This document shows, in pieces, positions 11,200 through 23,954 of a stretch of DNA of 64,000 nt. Under the pieces are notes generated by a model. The model was not told the DNA's origin. It was given only the letters and a program-made list of their open reading frames with translations, and did no database searches. The DNA lies in the NCBI GenBank assembly GCA_014338405.1, contig JTDE01000960.1, forward strand, positions 45,069 to 109,068, read 5' to 3'. The translations under genes were made by a program, and so were the position numbers. This DNA is from Paragonimus skrjabini miyazakii. Its lineage: Eukaryota > Platyhelminthes > Trematoda > Plagiorchiida > Troglotrematidae. Numbering within the stretch: the stretch's first letter is position 1; the number at the start of each line of letters is the position of its first letter.

Positions 11200-14100
11200 G
11201 CAAGCAGCATATCTTATGTGTGTTTTGGAGTTCGCCTAGTTTATGACAATTCTCTTGAGTATCTGTGTTCACCGTTAAACATTCCTCTAAAAAAATTTAC
11301 TACTAACTCCCATAACATGCAAAACGTTTCGATTTTGCCACTCTGTACAACCACGAAAACCCGTCAAACGTGCGTAGAAACTCAAAAAGATTGGACACAT
11401 GAGTGTACACACGTACTAGAACTAGCCTCGAATGATTTGGAAGGAACTTTTTAAAGTACGGGTTCACCCTTACTTCAAGACGATATATAACTTTTCACAA
11501 CAACTGATGAATCTGGTCTGTTACACCTCCAAAAACCAGATATTCAAATTTTTTTAACCATTAAAATCTAACAGATGGTTCACAACTCAGCATCACGCTT
11601 TAAAAAAATGCAAATTAAACCGTAAAGTGAGATCATATTTCCTAACTGAGTAATTATTGAACAGTTGTGCAGCGTAATCCAAACACGCATGATTAAAAGG
11701 TATCTGGCGACCTAAAAATACATCAACCAAAGCAATAACTTCGAGGACTTCTACTGAATTACAGAAAAACATCCTTCGAACGAATGTGTTAAGAAATTTA
11801 ATCTAATCAATACTTTTAATCAACAATGCACAAGGCAGTTAATATTACAAGATGTGAGAATGTAATAAACCACTACTCTTTTCACAAATCTTTCAAAGAA
11901 CCTAATTGCATACATTAGCTAATGACTACCTTGGAATCATGAACTACCAGTTCGCCACACTTCAAAAATCGTGCAGAAATTGAAGGTATAAGCCCGGACA
12001 AAATGTTATTTATTCAAAGCTCCGCCCGCTCTACAACACCAAGACGCTGAAGCATAAGCCGATAGCTAATGAAGCGTTATGAGAACTAGTTGCTTCTACA
12101 AAGCAATTTTACACATAATTGTGATAACTTGACAAATCAACAACGTCAGATAAAAAAATTATCTCCCTCTACATTCAGTTCACATTTCAGGTTTGTTTTT
12201 CTGCCAGGGTAAATAAAGCAATGCACAAGTATTGCCAGTCAGACAGCGTGAAACTAGCGCGATAACCAAAGTTGAATTCTGAGTAGAATGTTGCAATTAG
12301 TTTAACCATGCTGGAAGTATAACAGAAATCGCATTTCAACGAAAGTTTCGGTCATCTAGCCAAGGTAGCTAAGAATTTTCATATGATAGTTCGGTCGTGA
12401 CCTGTGTAAAGTCGGGGATACAATAATCTACACAGGATGGCCTCATGAGCGGAGTTCCGGCCTAGGCTGTGTCAAAGAAGTGCACTACCATTATGCTAAT
12501 TTCCGCGAATATATACATCAATTTAGACAGTTTTCTCATAGTTCATGAGTATTCAGTGTAATCTACGTGAATGAAAATCGTATAGGCAAAATCACTGTCA
12601 TTAATTTCAATTGTGTGATATGTTTTGCTTTCATAGTAACAAACCGAGAAATCGGCAAACAAACACTCAGAAGGGCAATCACCTTTATAATGTGATCACC
12701 GTAAATGAATAAATTATACTGGTTAATGTATCAAGTTAGTAACTTCTTCAATTTTATTCTGATCAAAGAAATCCTCAGTTGATCAACTCAGTACACACAG
12801 AAGTGTTCATAAGTTTTACGTAAAAGAACTAGGTGACTTTTCATTGTCTTCTTGTCGGATACACCCAGTTTCTAAGATGATCAACCGTTGTCTGTTTTCT
12901 ACATATATGCACTCTATTACATTTAAGTTTTCAGATGTTTTCAGATTTTTTATACAAACTGTTTGCTCAAATCAGTCTGTCCAAATTCATTATATACTAG
13001 TGCCCAACTAATCTTTTTTTCATTTCAATCAATAAATGGGCTAGTTACTAGATCCCGAAGAATATGGATGAAAAAGCTAACAGGCATAATACCGAATAAA
13101 ACAGGTAACTTTACTGGTGAAACTACTAATACAGTACTGATTAAAGTTAACACCTGAACATATGTGTCGGCTCGACAAGAAACGGATTCTCTTAACTCGT
13201 ACTAAAAAAACGTTGTTGCATCTTTTTAGCATCTTGTGCTTCTTTTTAAGATAAGTACTCAATTTTATGCACTTTTGTCCATGTCAAATTATTAATGAAC
13301 AGCTAATAATTTTCTGAACACTACTCAGAACACGAACATACACATGGGCATACACGGTGAATAATAAAATCCAAGATAAACCATTCATCAGAATAACTGG
13401 GAGATTAATGAATACAATATCCATTTCGAATGTGTTAACACCGAGTGAGCAGAAGAATATACAATCCTAAAAGCACAGATGTGGTCCGCCTTATGAAATC
13501 CATATTTTCACTACGCAATCAGCTAGCTAGAACGATTAAGATTAGGGTTCTCGTAGTAATGCGCCTTGAGCTATGATGCAAATATATACGAGCATGTTGT
13601 TTCTTGTTAAGCAAATCACATCCTGTGAAGCGTATTTATTTCATTTTAGCAAACTAAATACAGTACTGGATATACTTTCAGAAAATTTGTAAAAAAAGAA
13701 AATTTCGTTTTGTAAACTTAATCAGAAAATTAGGAGGCATGCATGGTCGTCTTATCTATTAGAAAATATTTTGAATATATTGTTTTACGGTTGGTACTGT
13801 ACAGGTGTGATAACCGCATAGCTGTTCATTTCCCAGTATATGTGAAGAGATCACCTAATATAAAATGCATATTGAAGCAGTGTTCACCAATTTATTGTTA
13901 TCTGTCTTTCGTACTTTAAAAAAATCGAAGAAAGTACTACAGGGTGATTCTGACCTCTTTGAAATTTCTGACCGATCGGCACTGTTTTTCGATTTTCTGT
14001 GGGTTATCAAACTTCAATAAGCCGTTGGCTCGGACGCAGACGGATAATCCGAGAGTTGTAGTAAAGTCCAGATTATTTGTTCTCACTAAGGACTTGACTA

Positions 14101-14760
14101 TTTTTATCCATTGTAATGAGCAACTAAACTATGCCCGAAAGTATTACTATTAGTTCTAACAAAGTATACATGGTGAACCACATTTTAACCAAACTCACAC
14201 CATAAACTGATGTACCGAGTGAGTCAGATGCATCGTTCATATTCACAGTCTATGGTCTATCTGTAGTTGATAAATACTGCTAGACCTTATGATTTAAGTT
14301 CGTCTCTTGTTGCACACATCAATGTCTAACAAACCATAGGGAGTACCATAGTCACTAGAAGGCAGTCAACATAAACACACTAGCTTGTTTGGAATCCCAC
14401 TCGTTTAATTATGAGATATCGTAACAACATAGTGGTCAGTTTTGTTCACAACAAATTTCACAGTCCGGGTGAAATAAACCTGCCTATGATACACCTATTT
14501 TTATGTTCCACTTGAAGTGGTAAACATTGTTCGCGAGGATGTACACAAGTACAGCTCATATCAATCATTTGCAAATCAAAAGATTATTTGACAGTCGCGA
14601 CTGCAGACAACCGGCGATTCCATCTTGTGGTGCTGTATCAAGTGAAGCACATGATGAACAAACAAATATCAACCTCAGTTGTGTACCAATGGCTAAACAA
14701 AACAATGTAATTGACGCAAAACATTAGTATGATTGCAGCTTTCACATTTCTGTAATAACA
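11200..14760. other. AT-rich stretch, nothing convincing
   Basis: No transposon domain or RNA gene is visible. Weak exon-like pieces are 13044-13104 (plus, donor AAACAG|GTAACT) and 14528-14727 (plus, an open frame ending in TAG with SRDCRQPAIPSCGAVSS). Neither links to another exon, so both are left uncalled. Confidence 0.35.
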
Positions 14761-14764
14761 TCAG

Positions 14765-14992
14765 TCAGCCCCATTGGAAAAGGAGCGCCAGATGTGGGGT
14801 TTGCATTTGTTAGAGCTTGTAAGAGTTGCAACGCCAGCCGTGATTTAATGAGACAGCCATGTTCACCACTGGGTCATTGACCTACATTTGGTATGATCGA
14901 TATTGTCGTATTCACACTTCACTTACGAGTAGTCCTCCAAATGCGACCGTAGCTGGTCGTTTGAATACGATGAGTCGGTCGTACTTAATATG
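14765..14992 (-). mobile_element. tRNA-derived SINE, degraded copy at the edge of a duplication
   Basis: The promoter region is recognisable on the minus strand: ATGAGACAGCCATGTTCACC at 14848 and CACTGGGTCATTGACC at 14868 align with the copy at 9379-9412. The 1.24 kb duplicated block begins inside this element at 14893. A repeat at that boundary is a plausible cause of an assembly break. Confidence 0.55.
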
Positions 14993-16129
14993 CGGTCAAT
15001 GGCACAGTTGTCAGTGTGGTGAGTTCATGTTCATGCTACTCAACAGGTAAAAATTTACAATGAACATTCTAAGAAAATTACACCCAATATTGTCTAAATA
15101 AGGAAGACGCGTTTGAACTCTGCTATAAAAGCAGTTACTCTTTGATCAAGCAAGCTGACATCTCGATTACAATTCTCATTCCAAACGATACCAAAAGCAG
15201 TCTATGCCTTCGAAAGACATTCATGACTGAGTTTAGCGATAATAAGTGGTGTTAGTTCCCACGTGAACTGCAGTCGCCATATTCCGCAATTCAGACGCAA
15301 TGATCACCGGCATTTCGGGTTCCTTAGTCGAAAATATATATCGCCGGTGAATTTACTCAACCTTTCACGTCTTTGATGCTTTAATGGCCCAGTATCACTT
15401 GTGATGTCCTAAAGAACAGGGATCTAGTAACTTCAAAACAACTTGTAAACACTCCGTAGCTTTCATCTTCAGAAACGTCTGATTTCTGCAAGAAAGTTAA
15501 TAGGTCACAATTTTTTTAATGCAAGGACAGTGTTGAACACTAGAAAAAGTTCAATACTGGCACTCTTCAGTGCGTTAAGTGTGAGTTGTAAGTGTTTGTT
15601 TTCGACACCTCGTCAAACAACTGTCATCAAACCATATTGATATTTTCATAATCTTGGTTCTACGTAAGCTTGTAAGCTTGTATAATCAGTAACTGGTGTG
15701 TGAGTGGAACCAAAAGTGGTACAGCGCAAGCCACTTGGGGTGATGGTTTGAAACGCAGGCGTACTTTGGCTCCGGTCACTGTGACGGGCCAATCCGTTTC
15801 GGATGCCGCCAACCATAAACAGTAACTGTATGATTCAGGAGCGAACCCAACCAATGTTAATCAACTTCGTGTTCACTTAGAATTGCTTTACTGGGTAATT
15901 TACGATGAATCTTTACTCAGTAGTAACAAGTAATGTTAATAAATTTTGAACAAAAAGGACCATAGAACTATAGTTTGGTACAGTCCGTTTGTAAAACATT
16001 CAGTCAATTTCCCTCACATTGACAAATCACTAAGGTTCAAATTGATAATTGATAAATCGATTGAGAAAAACACAACGTTACGAGCAAGTTGTAATACTCG
16101 ACGTTTCAACCACCTCGGGTGGCCTTCCT
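14893..16129. repeat. left copy of an apparently identical 1.24 kb duplication
   Basis: The block is repeated at 16483-17719 with a constant offset of 1590 bases and no difference that I could see by eye. It holds a GC-richer patch (15660-15860) whose minus-strand frame MVGFAPESYSYCLW occurs unchanged in both copies. The left copy is followed by a palindrome and then the run of Ns. See the finding on the assembly join. Confidence 0.9.
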
Positions 16130-16240
16130 CGATTTCGATTACAACACTTCTGAGGAAAGCCATCCGAGGTGGTTGAAACGTAGAGTATTACAACCTGCAC
16201 GTAACGTTGTGTTATTCTCAATCCATTTATCAGTAGCATG
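16030..16240. repeat. palindrome of two divergent hammerhead-like modules
   Basis: Two inverted arms of about 78 bases (about 16050-16130 and 16151-16232) match at close to 90% around a short centre. Each arm is the 3' module of the SINE at 9110-9222. In the right arm, read on the plus strand, the order is CTGAGGA (16150-16156), a stem-loop AAGCCATC/GGTGGTT, GAAAC (16175-16179), an ACG...CGT pairing (16178-16180 with 16200-16202) and an unpaired A. This is the order of a hammerhead catalytic core. The SINE bodies are absent. Confidence 0.6.
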
Positions 16241-16382
16241 TTAAACACGACGCCCAAACTGTTTGACTTCATTCGTACAAAATTTGGTGCGGATATCTTA
16301 TAATTGAGTTGCGTTCGAAACACGAGTTCCGGTATAGACCGTAAGTACCACAAAGGTTTATAACTCAAGGATCTAAACACCC

Positions 16383-16482
16383 NNNNNNNNNNNNNNNNNN
16401 NNNNNNNNNNNNNNNNNNNNNNNNNNNNNNNNNNNNNNNNNNNNNNNNNNNNNNNNNNNNNNNNNNNNNNNNNNNNNNNNNN
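16383..16482. other. assembly gap, 100 Ns
   Basis: The run is exactly 100 Ns, the conventional placeholder for a gap of unknown size. It lies between two copies of the same sequence. Confidence 0.98.
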
Positions 16483-17719
16483 ATGATCGATATTGTCGTA
16501 TTCACACTTCACTTACGAGTAGTCCTCCAAATGCGACCGTAGCTGGTCGTTTGAATACGATGAGTCGGTCGTACTTAATATGCGGTCAATGGCACAGTTG
16601 TCAGTGTGGTGAGTTCATGTTCATGCTACTCAACAGGTAAAAATTTACAATGAACATTCTAAGAAAATTACACCCAATATTGTCTAAATAAGGAAGACGC
16701 GTTTGAACTCTGCTATAAAAGCAGTTACTCTTTGATCAAGCAAGCTGACATCTCGATTACAATTCTCATTCCAAACGATACCAAAAGCAGTCTATGCCTT
16801 CGAAAGACATTCATGACTGAGTTTAGCGATAATAAGTGGTGTTAGTTCCCACGTGAACTGCAGTCGCCATATTCCGCAATTCAGACGCAATGATCACCGG
16901 CATTTCGGGTTCCTTAGTCGAAAATATATATCGCCGGTGAATTTACTCAACCTTTCACGTCTTTGATGCTTTAATGGCCCAGTATCACTTGTGATGTCCT
17001 AAAGAACAGGGATCTAGTAACTTCAAAACAACTTGTAAACACTCCGTAGCTTTCATCTTCAGAAACGTCTGATTTCTGCAAGAAAGTTAATAGGTCACAA
17101 TTTTTTTAATGCAAGGACAGTGTTGAACACTAGAAAAAGTTCAATACTGGCACTCTTCAGTGCGTTAAGTGTGAGTTGTAAGTGTTTGTTTTCGACACCT
17201 CGTCAAACAACTGTCATCAAACCATATTGATATTTTCATAATCTTGGTTCTACGTAAGCTTGTAAGCTTGTATAATCAGTAACTGGTGTGTGAGTGGAAC
17301 CAAAAGTGGTACAGCGCAAGCCACTTGGGGTGATGGTTTGAAACGCAGGCGTACTTTGGCTCCGGTCACTGTGACGGGCCAATCCGTTTCGGATGCCGCC
17401 AACCATAAACAGTAACTGTATGATTCAGGAGCGAACCCAACCAATGTTAATCAACTTCGTGTTCACTTAGAATTGCTTTACTGGGTAATTTACGATGAAT
17501 CTTTACTCAGTAGTAACAAGTAATGTTAATAAATTTTGAACAAAAAGGACCATAGAACTATAGTTTGGTACAGTCCGTTTGTAAAACATTCAGTCAATTT
17601 CCCTCACATTGACAAATCACTAAGGTTCAAATTGATAATTGATAAATCGATTGAGAAAAACACAACGTTACGAGCAAGTTGTAATACTCGACGTTTCAAC
17701 CACCTCGGGTGGCCTTCCT
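16483..17719. repeat. right copy of the 1.24 kb duplication
   Basis: The sequence matches 14893-16129 and starts on the first base after the gap, as expected if a contig begins here. It contains the same GC-richer patch at 17250-17444 and no gene that could be supported. Confidence 0.9.
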
Positions 17720-17835
17720 CAGGTTCGATTACTACACTTCTGAGGATACTGAGGAAAGCCATCCGAGGTGGTTGAAACGTAGAGTATTACAACCTGCACG
17801 TAACGTTGTGTTATTCCCAATCTATTTATCAGTAG
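17620..17835. repeat. second hammerhead-like palindrome, diverged centre
   Basis: This is the counterpart of 16030-16240. The arms are alike, but the centre reads CTGAGGATACTGAGGA, a small duplication of the core heptamer, and several arm positions differ. The two palindromes differ by roughly a tenth although their left flanks appear identical, so they look like two repeat copies rather than one locus. Confidence 0.6.
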
Positions 17836-20142
17836 CATGTTAAACACAACGCTCAGAATGTTTGACTTCATTCTTATCAAATTTGATGCGGATATCCTAC
17901 AATCAAATTGATAATCTTTGTTTTGTTCACAAACGCGTTCTTTCCTTGCCGTCTCCAACAGAAAGCAATGTGAGAGTCCACTATTTGCTGTGTTGTGGTA
18001 TTTCTGTGAAACAACTGATTTGCACGCTCTGAAGTATCTAGGCGCAACAACGTTTATTTTCGTAGAATTTCTATTAGCATGATTAAAGCAACTGCAAATC
18101 ACAGCAACATTAGGCAGCAAATGACTAAGCTGAAAAGCTAGTATGCAGTTAGAATTACCGTCCGCCGCTGGGCGTATGAGGAAAACGAAGCAGATCACAT
18201 CAGAACCATCTCATACATATTGTTTTGTATTTAGAAGTGGTTCATCTCATCAAAAAACAAGCATTTTTGACTCGTATGGACCAGTTTTATTTCTTTGTGT
18301 TGTTTTCGTTCACAGTGTTAACTGTTGTGATGAATACGGGTTTAGTTACAATCTGAGTGGGCATTTGTCAAACCGGTCGGTGTATGTAACATTCGTCTGG
18401 AATTTCGTCAATAAAGCGCACGTCGACGTAATCACTGAGGGAATTTTAGCCAAAAATTTAAAGGCAAGAGAATAATCAGTTATGAACCATCAGCCGGCCG
18501 ACATGTTTAAATATATATTTTATTGAATCATTTATCAGACTGAGTTGTCCGGGTTCATTATTTGACTGCGGAATTGTTTGTTCCTAACCTTGTGGAAGCT
18601 GCCGTGCTTTTAAAATCTATAAAGAACAATTCATAAACCAATCTTTTATATTTGTAACATCACTGAAAGGGTGGAGAACCAACTGCGCAAACACACTTTT
18701 TTTAAAGACAAGCAATTGCAACGAAAGTCTAAATTGCGAATACAAATTTTGATTTAACTTGTCTAGGCAGTTACATAAATTTGAAAGTGAGGTTTTCACT
18801 TTGAGAAACCTTCAAGTGAACGCAAACAGTCATTTCTATTAAGCTGGAAGACAGGAACGTTTTCATAGAACACTATGAGTTTTTCACATAGCAATCCCTA
18901 TCATCCAATCACAAGTTATACACCCAATCATAAGTATAAGTGTAGTCGCAGCAACATAAATTCATCCGTTTTAATAACACACTGATCAAGTGTAGTATGC
19001 AAGTTCACTAACCGTTGATTTTAAATAATGTTTGTCAGTGTATTACGTTTACGTGTAAAAGTGGCCGTAATTTTGTGTGAATACGTAGAAATTTTTTAAT
19101 ACTGTAATCTTTCAGAGGAGAGCGACCCCTAGCATCTTTAATAATGTGGACGTTGTACACTCGCATTTCACTGTGGTATATTGCTACTCCGCATTACTAT
19201 CGAGGAATATTGATCAAATTTGGGACAAACGGGCACTTCGCACCCGCACCACGTGGTTAGTTGACCTTGACACTTCCTTCCAGCTGGTGATAACCAAATC
19301 CTCTTTGAATTAATTCTCAAAGCGAGTGTAAAAACGTAGGGATAATCCACAACTTTAGGTTTTATGGTCCAAAATGATATTTTTTTACGATATTTCTGTG
19401 CAGTTTCAAGTTAGAAATCACAAACTTTGTAAAATGCGAGCCGAATGTCTTGTTGCGAAGTGTCTACTACAGGCTGTTAAACTTTCGGAGTCAAATTCAA
19501 GTCATATACAACAATTGTAACGAAGAATCCCTTTTCTATTAGAACATCAACACTGTTAGATTAACAAGATAGTGAATAGGTAGTCGAACTTGTGTTTTAT
19601 GGTAACCAAGTACACACCACAGAATGTGCTACATGTTCATTTGATAGACGTAGTATCATGCTATGAATGACGCAGACTATTCATACAGACGGATAATGTA
19701 GTACTGCTAGACTGAACCCGCATGTACAGTAGCCTTGGAATTCCACCTGAAGACAATTCTGGAAAGGCTTAAATGCTGGGCTTTGTTTTATTTTTGGATG
19801 ACGTCTCACTATACAGTGGACACGTTGGCAATGTGTTTTGTTGTGAACAGTAGCACTGGTCGCAAAACTTTAGGAAAAGGATTCTATTACATTTCATCAT
19901 TTTTATTTCGGCGTTATTACAAGGCGCAAGGAAAAACAGTTTAGCGTTTATTATTTTTCACCAGCACGCTTATCGACCAATAATTGTGGCCCAGCAGATT
20001 CTTACCGATATGGAAGAATTATGATCTATTCTGAAAAGTAACCTAGTACGCGGATATATGTATGTATGATCTGAACAACTCGCTCCAGGACACAGGCCAT
20101 TGTTTCTGGCGAATCATATAATCAAGTGAACTTTTTCAACAG
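17836..20142. other. no supported gene
   Basis: Opposing open frames overlap at 17719-18475. The plus-strand frame after ATGCAG at 18144 is open for 110 codons but lacks a convincing donor or partner exon. The rest is AT-rich and shows no repeat family that I recognise. Confidence 0.35.
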
Positions 20143-20342
20143 GATCCAACGAATTGGACGTTTTAGTAAATATGGCGACTCCAGGCTGTCTGCTTGATAT
20201 GAATGATGCGAATTTGCTAGTACGGAATCGTGTTCAAAAAGTGATATCAGACCAATCTATAAGACTTCGCAGATTGTCGATTCTGTTGCACTGTTTGCAT
20301 CCAAGTGACTATAGGCAAACAACCAGTGTTTTCACCGTCTAA
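20143..20342 (+). CDS. candidate exon, possibly frameshifted
   Basis: The acceptor CTTTTTCAACAG is good. The frame is open for 65 codons (ending at TAA), including MATPGCLLDMNDANLLVRNR. At about 20305 the coding look moves to another frame, which continues to 20562 (with PPLSVYDPRPSSDVTIVGTP). Either a small intron, an indel or pseudogene decay would explain this. The family is unknown. Confidence 0.33.
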
Positions 20343-20344
20343 GA

Positions 20345-22347
20345 CTATGTGTGAATGTGGTGTCCAACACACTGACGGAATCGATAGCCAGCAGCAGATT
20401 AGGATTGGTGAACTAATGAACAGCAAGTCTACCACTTCGACAGATACGATTCCACCTTTGTCTGTATATGACCCACGTCCTTCGTCCGATGTAACTATTG
20501 TTGGCACACCATCACCGTGGAAATTATACCTAGTTCAAAATCATCCACAGTCTTTGATGTAAAGGACTGATTGTCATCAGAAGATATCGATCCGATTATG
20601 CATTTGAAAGGTGCTGTTTATTATTCCACGGTTGGCCAGAGCAGTGATAATAACGCACAATTGGGTGAACGTCATGGTAATTCATTTTGTGGCTTGGACT
20701 GGGATCGATATAGTTAACTGTCTGTGGTAAACACTTGAAGAGATGCGGCAAGAATTAGCCTGACAGAACTCACGACTCTATCGTTCTTATTTATCGCAGA
20801 ACATGAATATTGTAAGTTGCTATTTATATTATGAATTTGCAAATGTTCACATCTAAAAGGGATTCCTGGTGGAACGCAATCTACAAATTTACATTTTTGC
20901 CTCGGTGGGCCGAGAAAGTGTGTGTGTCAAACCGAGAAATCACAACTGAAATTCGTCTTTTTGAACAAGTCCATCAGAAATTTCAAGTGTTTGCTTATAC
21001 TTCATTAATAAACGTTTATAGCAGACCTTATGAGCATTATGCCCACAATGACTCACTGAAAACATCTCCATTTAGCCGTGATTAGGCGTGGCAAAGGATT
21101 ACCATATCGTCTTGGCAGGAACCTCTCTACTCCGGTCGCCACATAGCATTCTTTATCTTGGATCTGATCGATTGTTCTTATTTGTTTACCGTCCATTGTA
21201 AATAACCTGGTTTCAAATAAGATTTTCGTAGCAAAATCCAATAATATTTCTAATACCAATTATGACCAGTATCGTATTTTGAATGGCTAAAATCGTTTCC
21301 CTCAATTTAAATTTGATTTGAATGGACTAGATGATGGTAAGCTTATGGGTGAAAATACAAGTGTGCTTAAAAGTGAATTAGTTCGCGGTGGAATGTTTCT
21401 GTGCATCTGATGGGAATAGTAAAATTCGCAGACAAAAGGATAAAATCCTATCCATGTTTAACATCAGAAAGATCTACAGTGCACATAGTACTTCTGTTAA
21501 ATAACAGTCTGATAGATTTTATTTTGGATACAAAGCGCATCCGACTTCTTGGGATAATTCAGTCCGACTTATCTGAAGTGCTTTGTGTTATAGCCACTCG
21601 TGTCACTCGTCTTGTTCAAACAGAATGGTATAACGTTATCAGTATAAATAATTATAAATTCAATAGTTTATTCACTGAAACAAAAAGATTTTATTCATAC
21701 TTATCTTTGCTGGGTTTAAGTTCGTCGCGCGTTTGTATAATCTTGGATTTGACCGAGATGCATTACTTACCTCTTTTCTACGTAAAATAGTGCAAGTTGT
21801 TAAGTTGATACAAACTAAGGTAGATAAATTATGAAAACCTAAATGATTTTCTATTCATCTCGCTGTGCCTTCATTAAACTGTTCAGTTTGTATTTGGCAT
21901 AAAGTACTCTGGTTCAACCATTTTAAAACAGCAAGTCATCTTACAATACTTTTTTCCAATACTGGTCGTTGACTGCAAAGTGCATTTCCTTAAGCATTCT
22001 ACATTCGGTCATCGTCAACAGATTACAAGCAGTTTGGAAAATTAATTCACTAGACAAACAAAAGTGGCGGAATAAAATTGCATTAAGTGAATGTTGAAAG
22101 TTGGTCCTATCGAATTGAACTAACTCGAGGATACATAATCGATCGATTTGATTTCGTAAAGTATAAACAAAAACGGCGAGTTTGTTATAGGTAGCTAAGC
22201 AAGTAAGCGAGCCATTAACTGACCCCGCTTGGAGTTTTTAAGACTAGTTCAAAATTGAAAGTTTTTAGTTAATTCACTTGTTCAACGCAAAACACGTAAC
22301 TGGTACTTAAGAAAAGAAAGCATAATTTCTAACATTTGTTGAGGCAG
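20345..22347. other. open frames without splice support
   Basis: Frames at 20305-20562, 20831-21085 and 21401-21790 (129 codons) are open, but none shows a clear acceptor-donor pair or a recognisable domain. About one frame of 129 codons is expected by chance in a window of this size. Confidence 0.3.
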
Positions 22348-22524
22348 TGGAAAGATGTCGTCCACCTTCTCGTGAAGGACACGTCACTATCGGAAATGCT
22401 AATAGATGTAAAAACACACCTGAACAATTACGGCTTAACTACACACGATCCACAAACAACTGCTGATCGTGAGCAATCTCCCCAACAGCGAATCAAGGGA
22501 GGGATCAATTTGAAGGGTTCGTGA
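22348..22524 (+). CDS. candidate terminal exon, function unknown
   Basis: After the acceptor TAACATTTGTTGAGGCAG the frame is open at phase 0 for 58 codons to TGA. The first half looks helical (WKDVVHLLVKDTSLSEMLID) and the rest is polar and glutamine-rich. A possible internal donor GATC|GTGAGC exists, so the exon may instead end early. The minus strand is also open from 22435 to 22686, which lowers confidence. Confidence 0.38.
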   Translation, partial: WKDVVHLLVKDTSLSEMLIDVKTHLNNYGLTTHDPQTTADREQSPQQRIKGGINLKGS

Positions 22525-23487
22525 TAAGGCCCTCGTTGACAAGTAAGTCATCTCCTCCGTTAGATTTCTATAATCACTCCCTCGGAAGAGTGACTCGAAA
22601 TACAACAATTTTCTAAGACCGGTTCCTTGTTTCATTTGACGACAAGAGTGAAGTAGAGCAAACAATGACGTCACCACAAGCTGCACGACAGGTCTGAAAG
22701 CCCAGCCAGACTATGTCCAAACTTAGCGAGCATTATAACTCAGTGCAGTCATAATTGTATTGTCATTCGCAGCGTGCCATCTCCGGACCCTATAAACAAT
22801 TGTACTAATGGGCTTCATGGTCTGAACCAGTTGCCGTTTATAGTAGGTAAACCTGAGTCTGAGAACCTTACATGCAAGTGACAGATGTCAGTTGGCTACC
22901 TGCGTCTGTTCATTTCGCATTCACTCCGGCACCTTAACTGAAACAGATGTCATTGGTGCCTAAACGCGTGACTGACTAGGTAGATTTTCTTACCTAAGTC
23001 AAGCTTGCACCATCCAAAGTCAGGGTGGACTTGCATTGGTTTACCACCTATTAATTCCTAGGCTTAAAACGATGATCTATCTGTCGCTGTTAGGGTATAT
23101 GTCCTGTCCATCCTGTACTGCCCAAACACATCAGACAAGGTTTGCCTGACTTATCCGGCCTTTCGGATGTCGACGACCGAAAATCCACGCCAACTTAAGT
23201 AGATTACTCGTATACCCCAGTTAGAATACCGACTTACCAGATGTATAACTTGTGTGCGTTCCACGCCAGGCAGCACACACAGTGCTCAGTGTTTACCTTG
23301 CACAGGTTAGCAAGCATCGCCGTTAGCTTATCAAGTGGGTACAGCCGCGCCAGCCTTGTTAACCTCCTACTCCCAGTACGTCTGTGCGTTTTCACTCCGT
23401 GAACGTCAACCAAACTTCGTGTCTATTAGATTATCCATGGGCCCATCAGTTGTGCAAACCCGTTCGCTATTGAAACTCAGAGAACCC

Positions 23488-23494
23488 TTATATA

Positions 23495-23525
<31 letters not shown>

Positions 23526-23527
23526 GT
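23488..23527. repeat. TA microsatellite
   Basis: An almost pure run of TA repeats broken by two G substitutions. It sits at the left edge of the transposon island. The sequence just before it (AGAGAACCCTTATATATA) is echoed at 23620-23634. Confidence 0.9.
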
Positions 23528-23528
23528 A

Positions 23529-23662
23529 TCTTTGACAACGGATTGTAGTGTGGATTTGAAACGTCACAATAAATAACCATCAGTCGGTGTTCGCCTTATA
23601 TGTTCACTGCTAAACCCAGAGAACCTATATATAAATCCACACTAGGATCCTTCGTCAAAGAA
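23529..23662. repeat. short inverted repeat beside the microsatellite
   Basis: The arms at 23529-23557 and 23633-23662 are near complements, sharing TTTGAC..GGAT..TAGTGTGGATTT. The 75-base spacer has no coding signal. It may be a small foldback element or the termini of a decayed transposon. Confidence 0.55.
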
Positions 23663-23954
23663 CCATACGTATCTACATATAACTATATACATATATGTAG
23701 AACTCAAACTAACCGTATGACCTAGCATTGGAAACAGCCACCCTGTTATTCTCACTACTAAAGACGTAAGAGGGATTTTCAGTAGAAACCTAAAGATACC
23801 CATAAAACTAAGAACAAGAAAGACGTATTAATCTCTAAGGGATGACGTAGAACGTGTGAGTATTTAAAAAAAAAGACGCGATTACATTTTTGGAGCCAAA
23901 TGGCTAACAGGAAAGTGAAGGGAACAAACCAGAAAACCTTTTTGAGCTGAAGAC

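Noticed and set aside
15660..15854. 64-codon minus-strand frame found unchanged again at 17250-17444
   Set aside because: Its conservation is explained by the duplicated block around the assembly gap and is not evidence of selection.
21401..21790. 129-codon plus-strand open frame
   Set aside because: No clear splice sites or domain, and about one frame of this length is expected by chance in 64 kb of AT-rich DNA.
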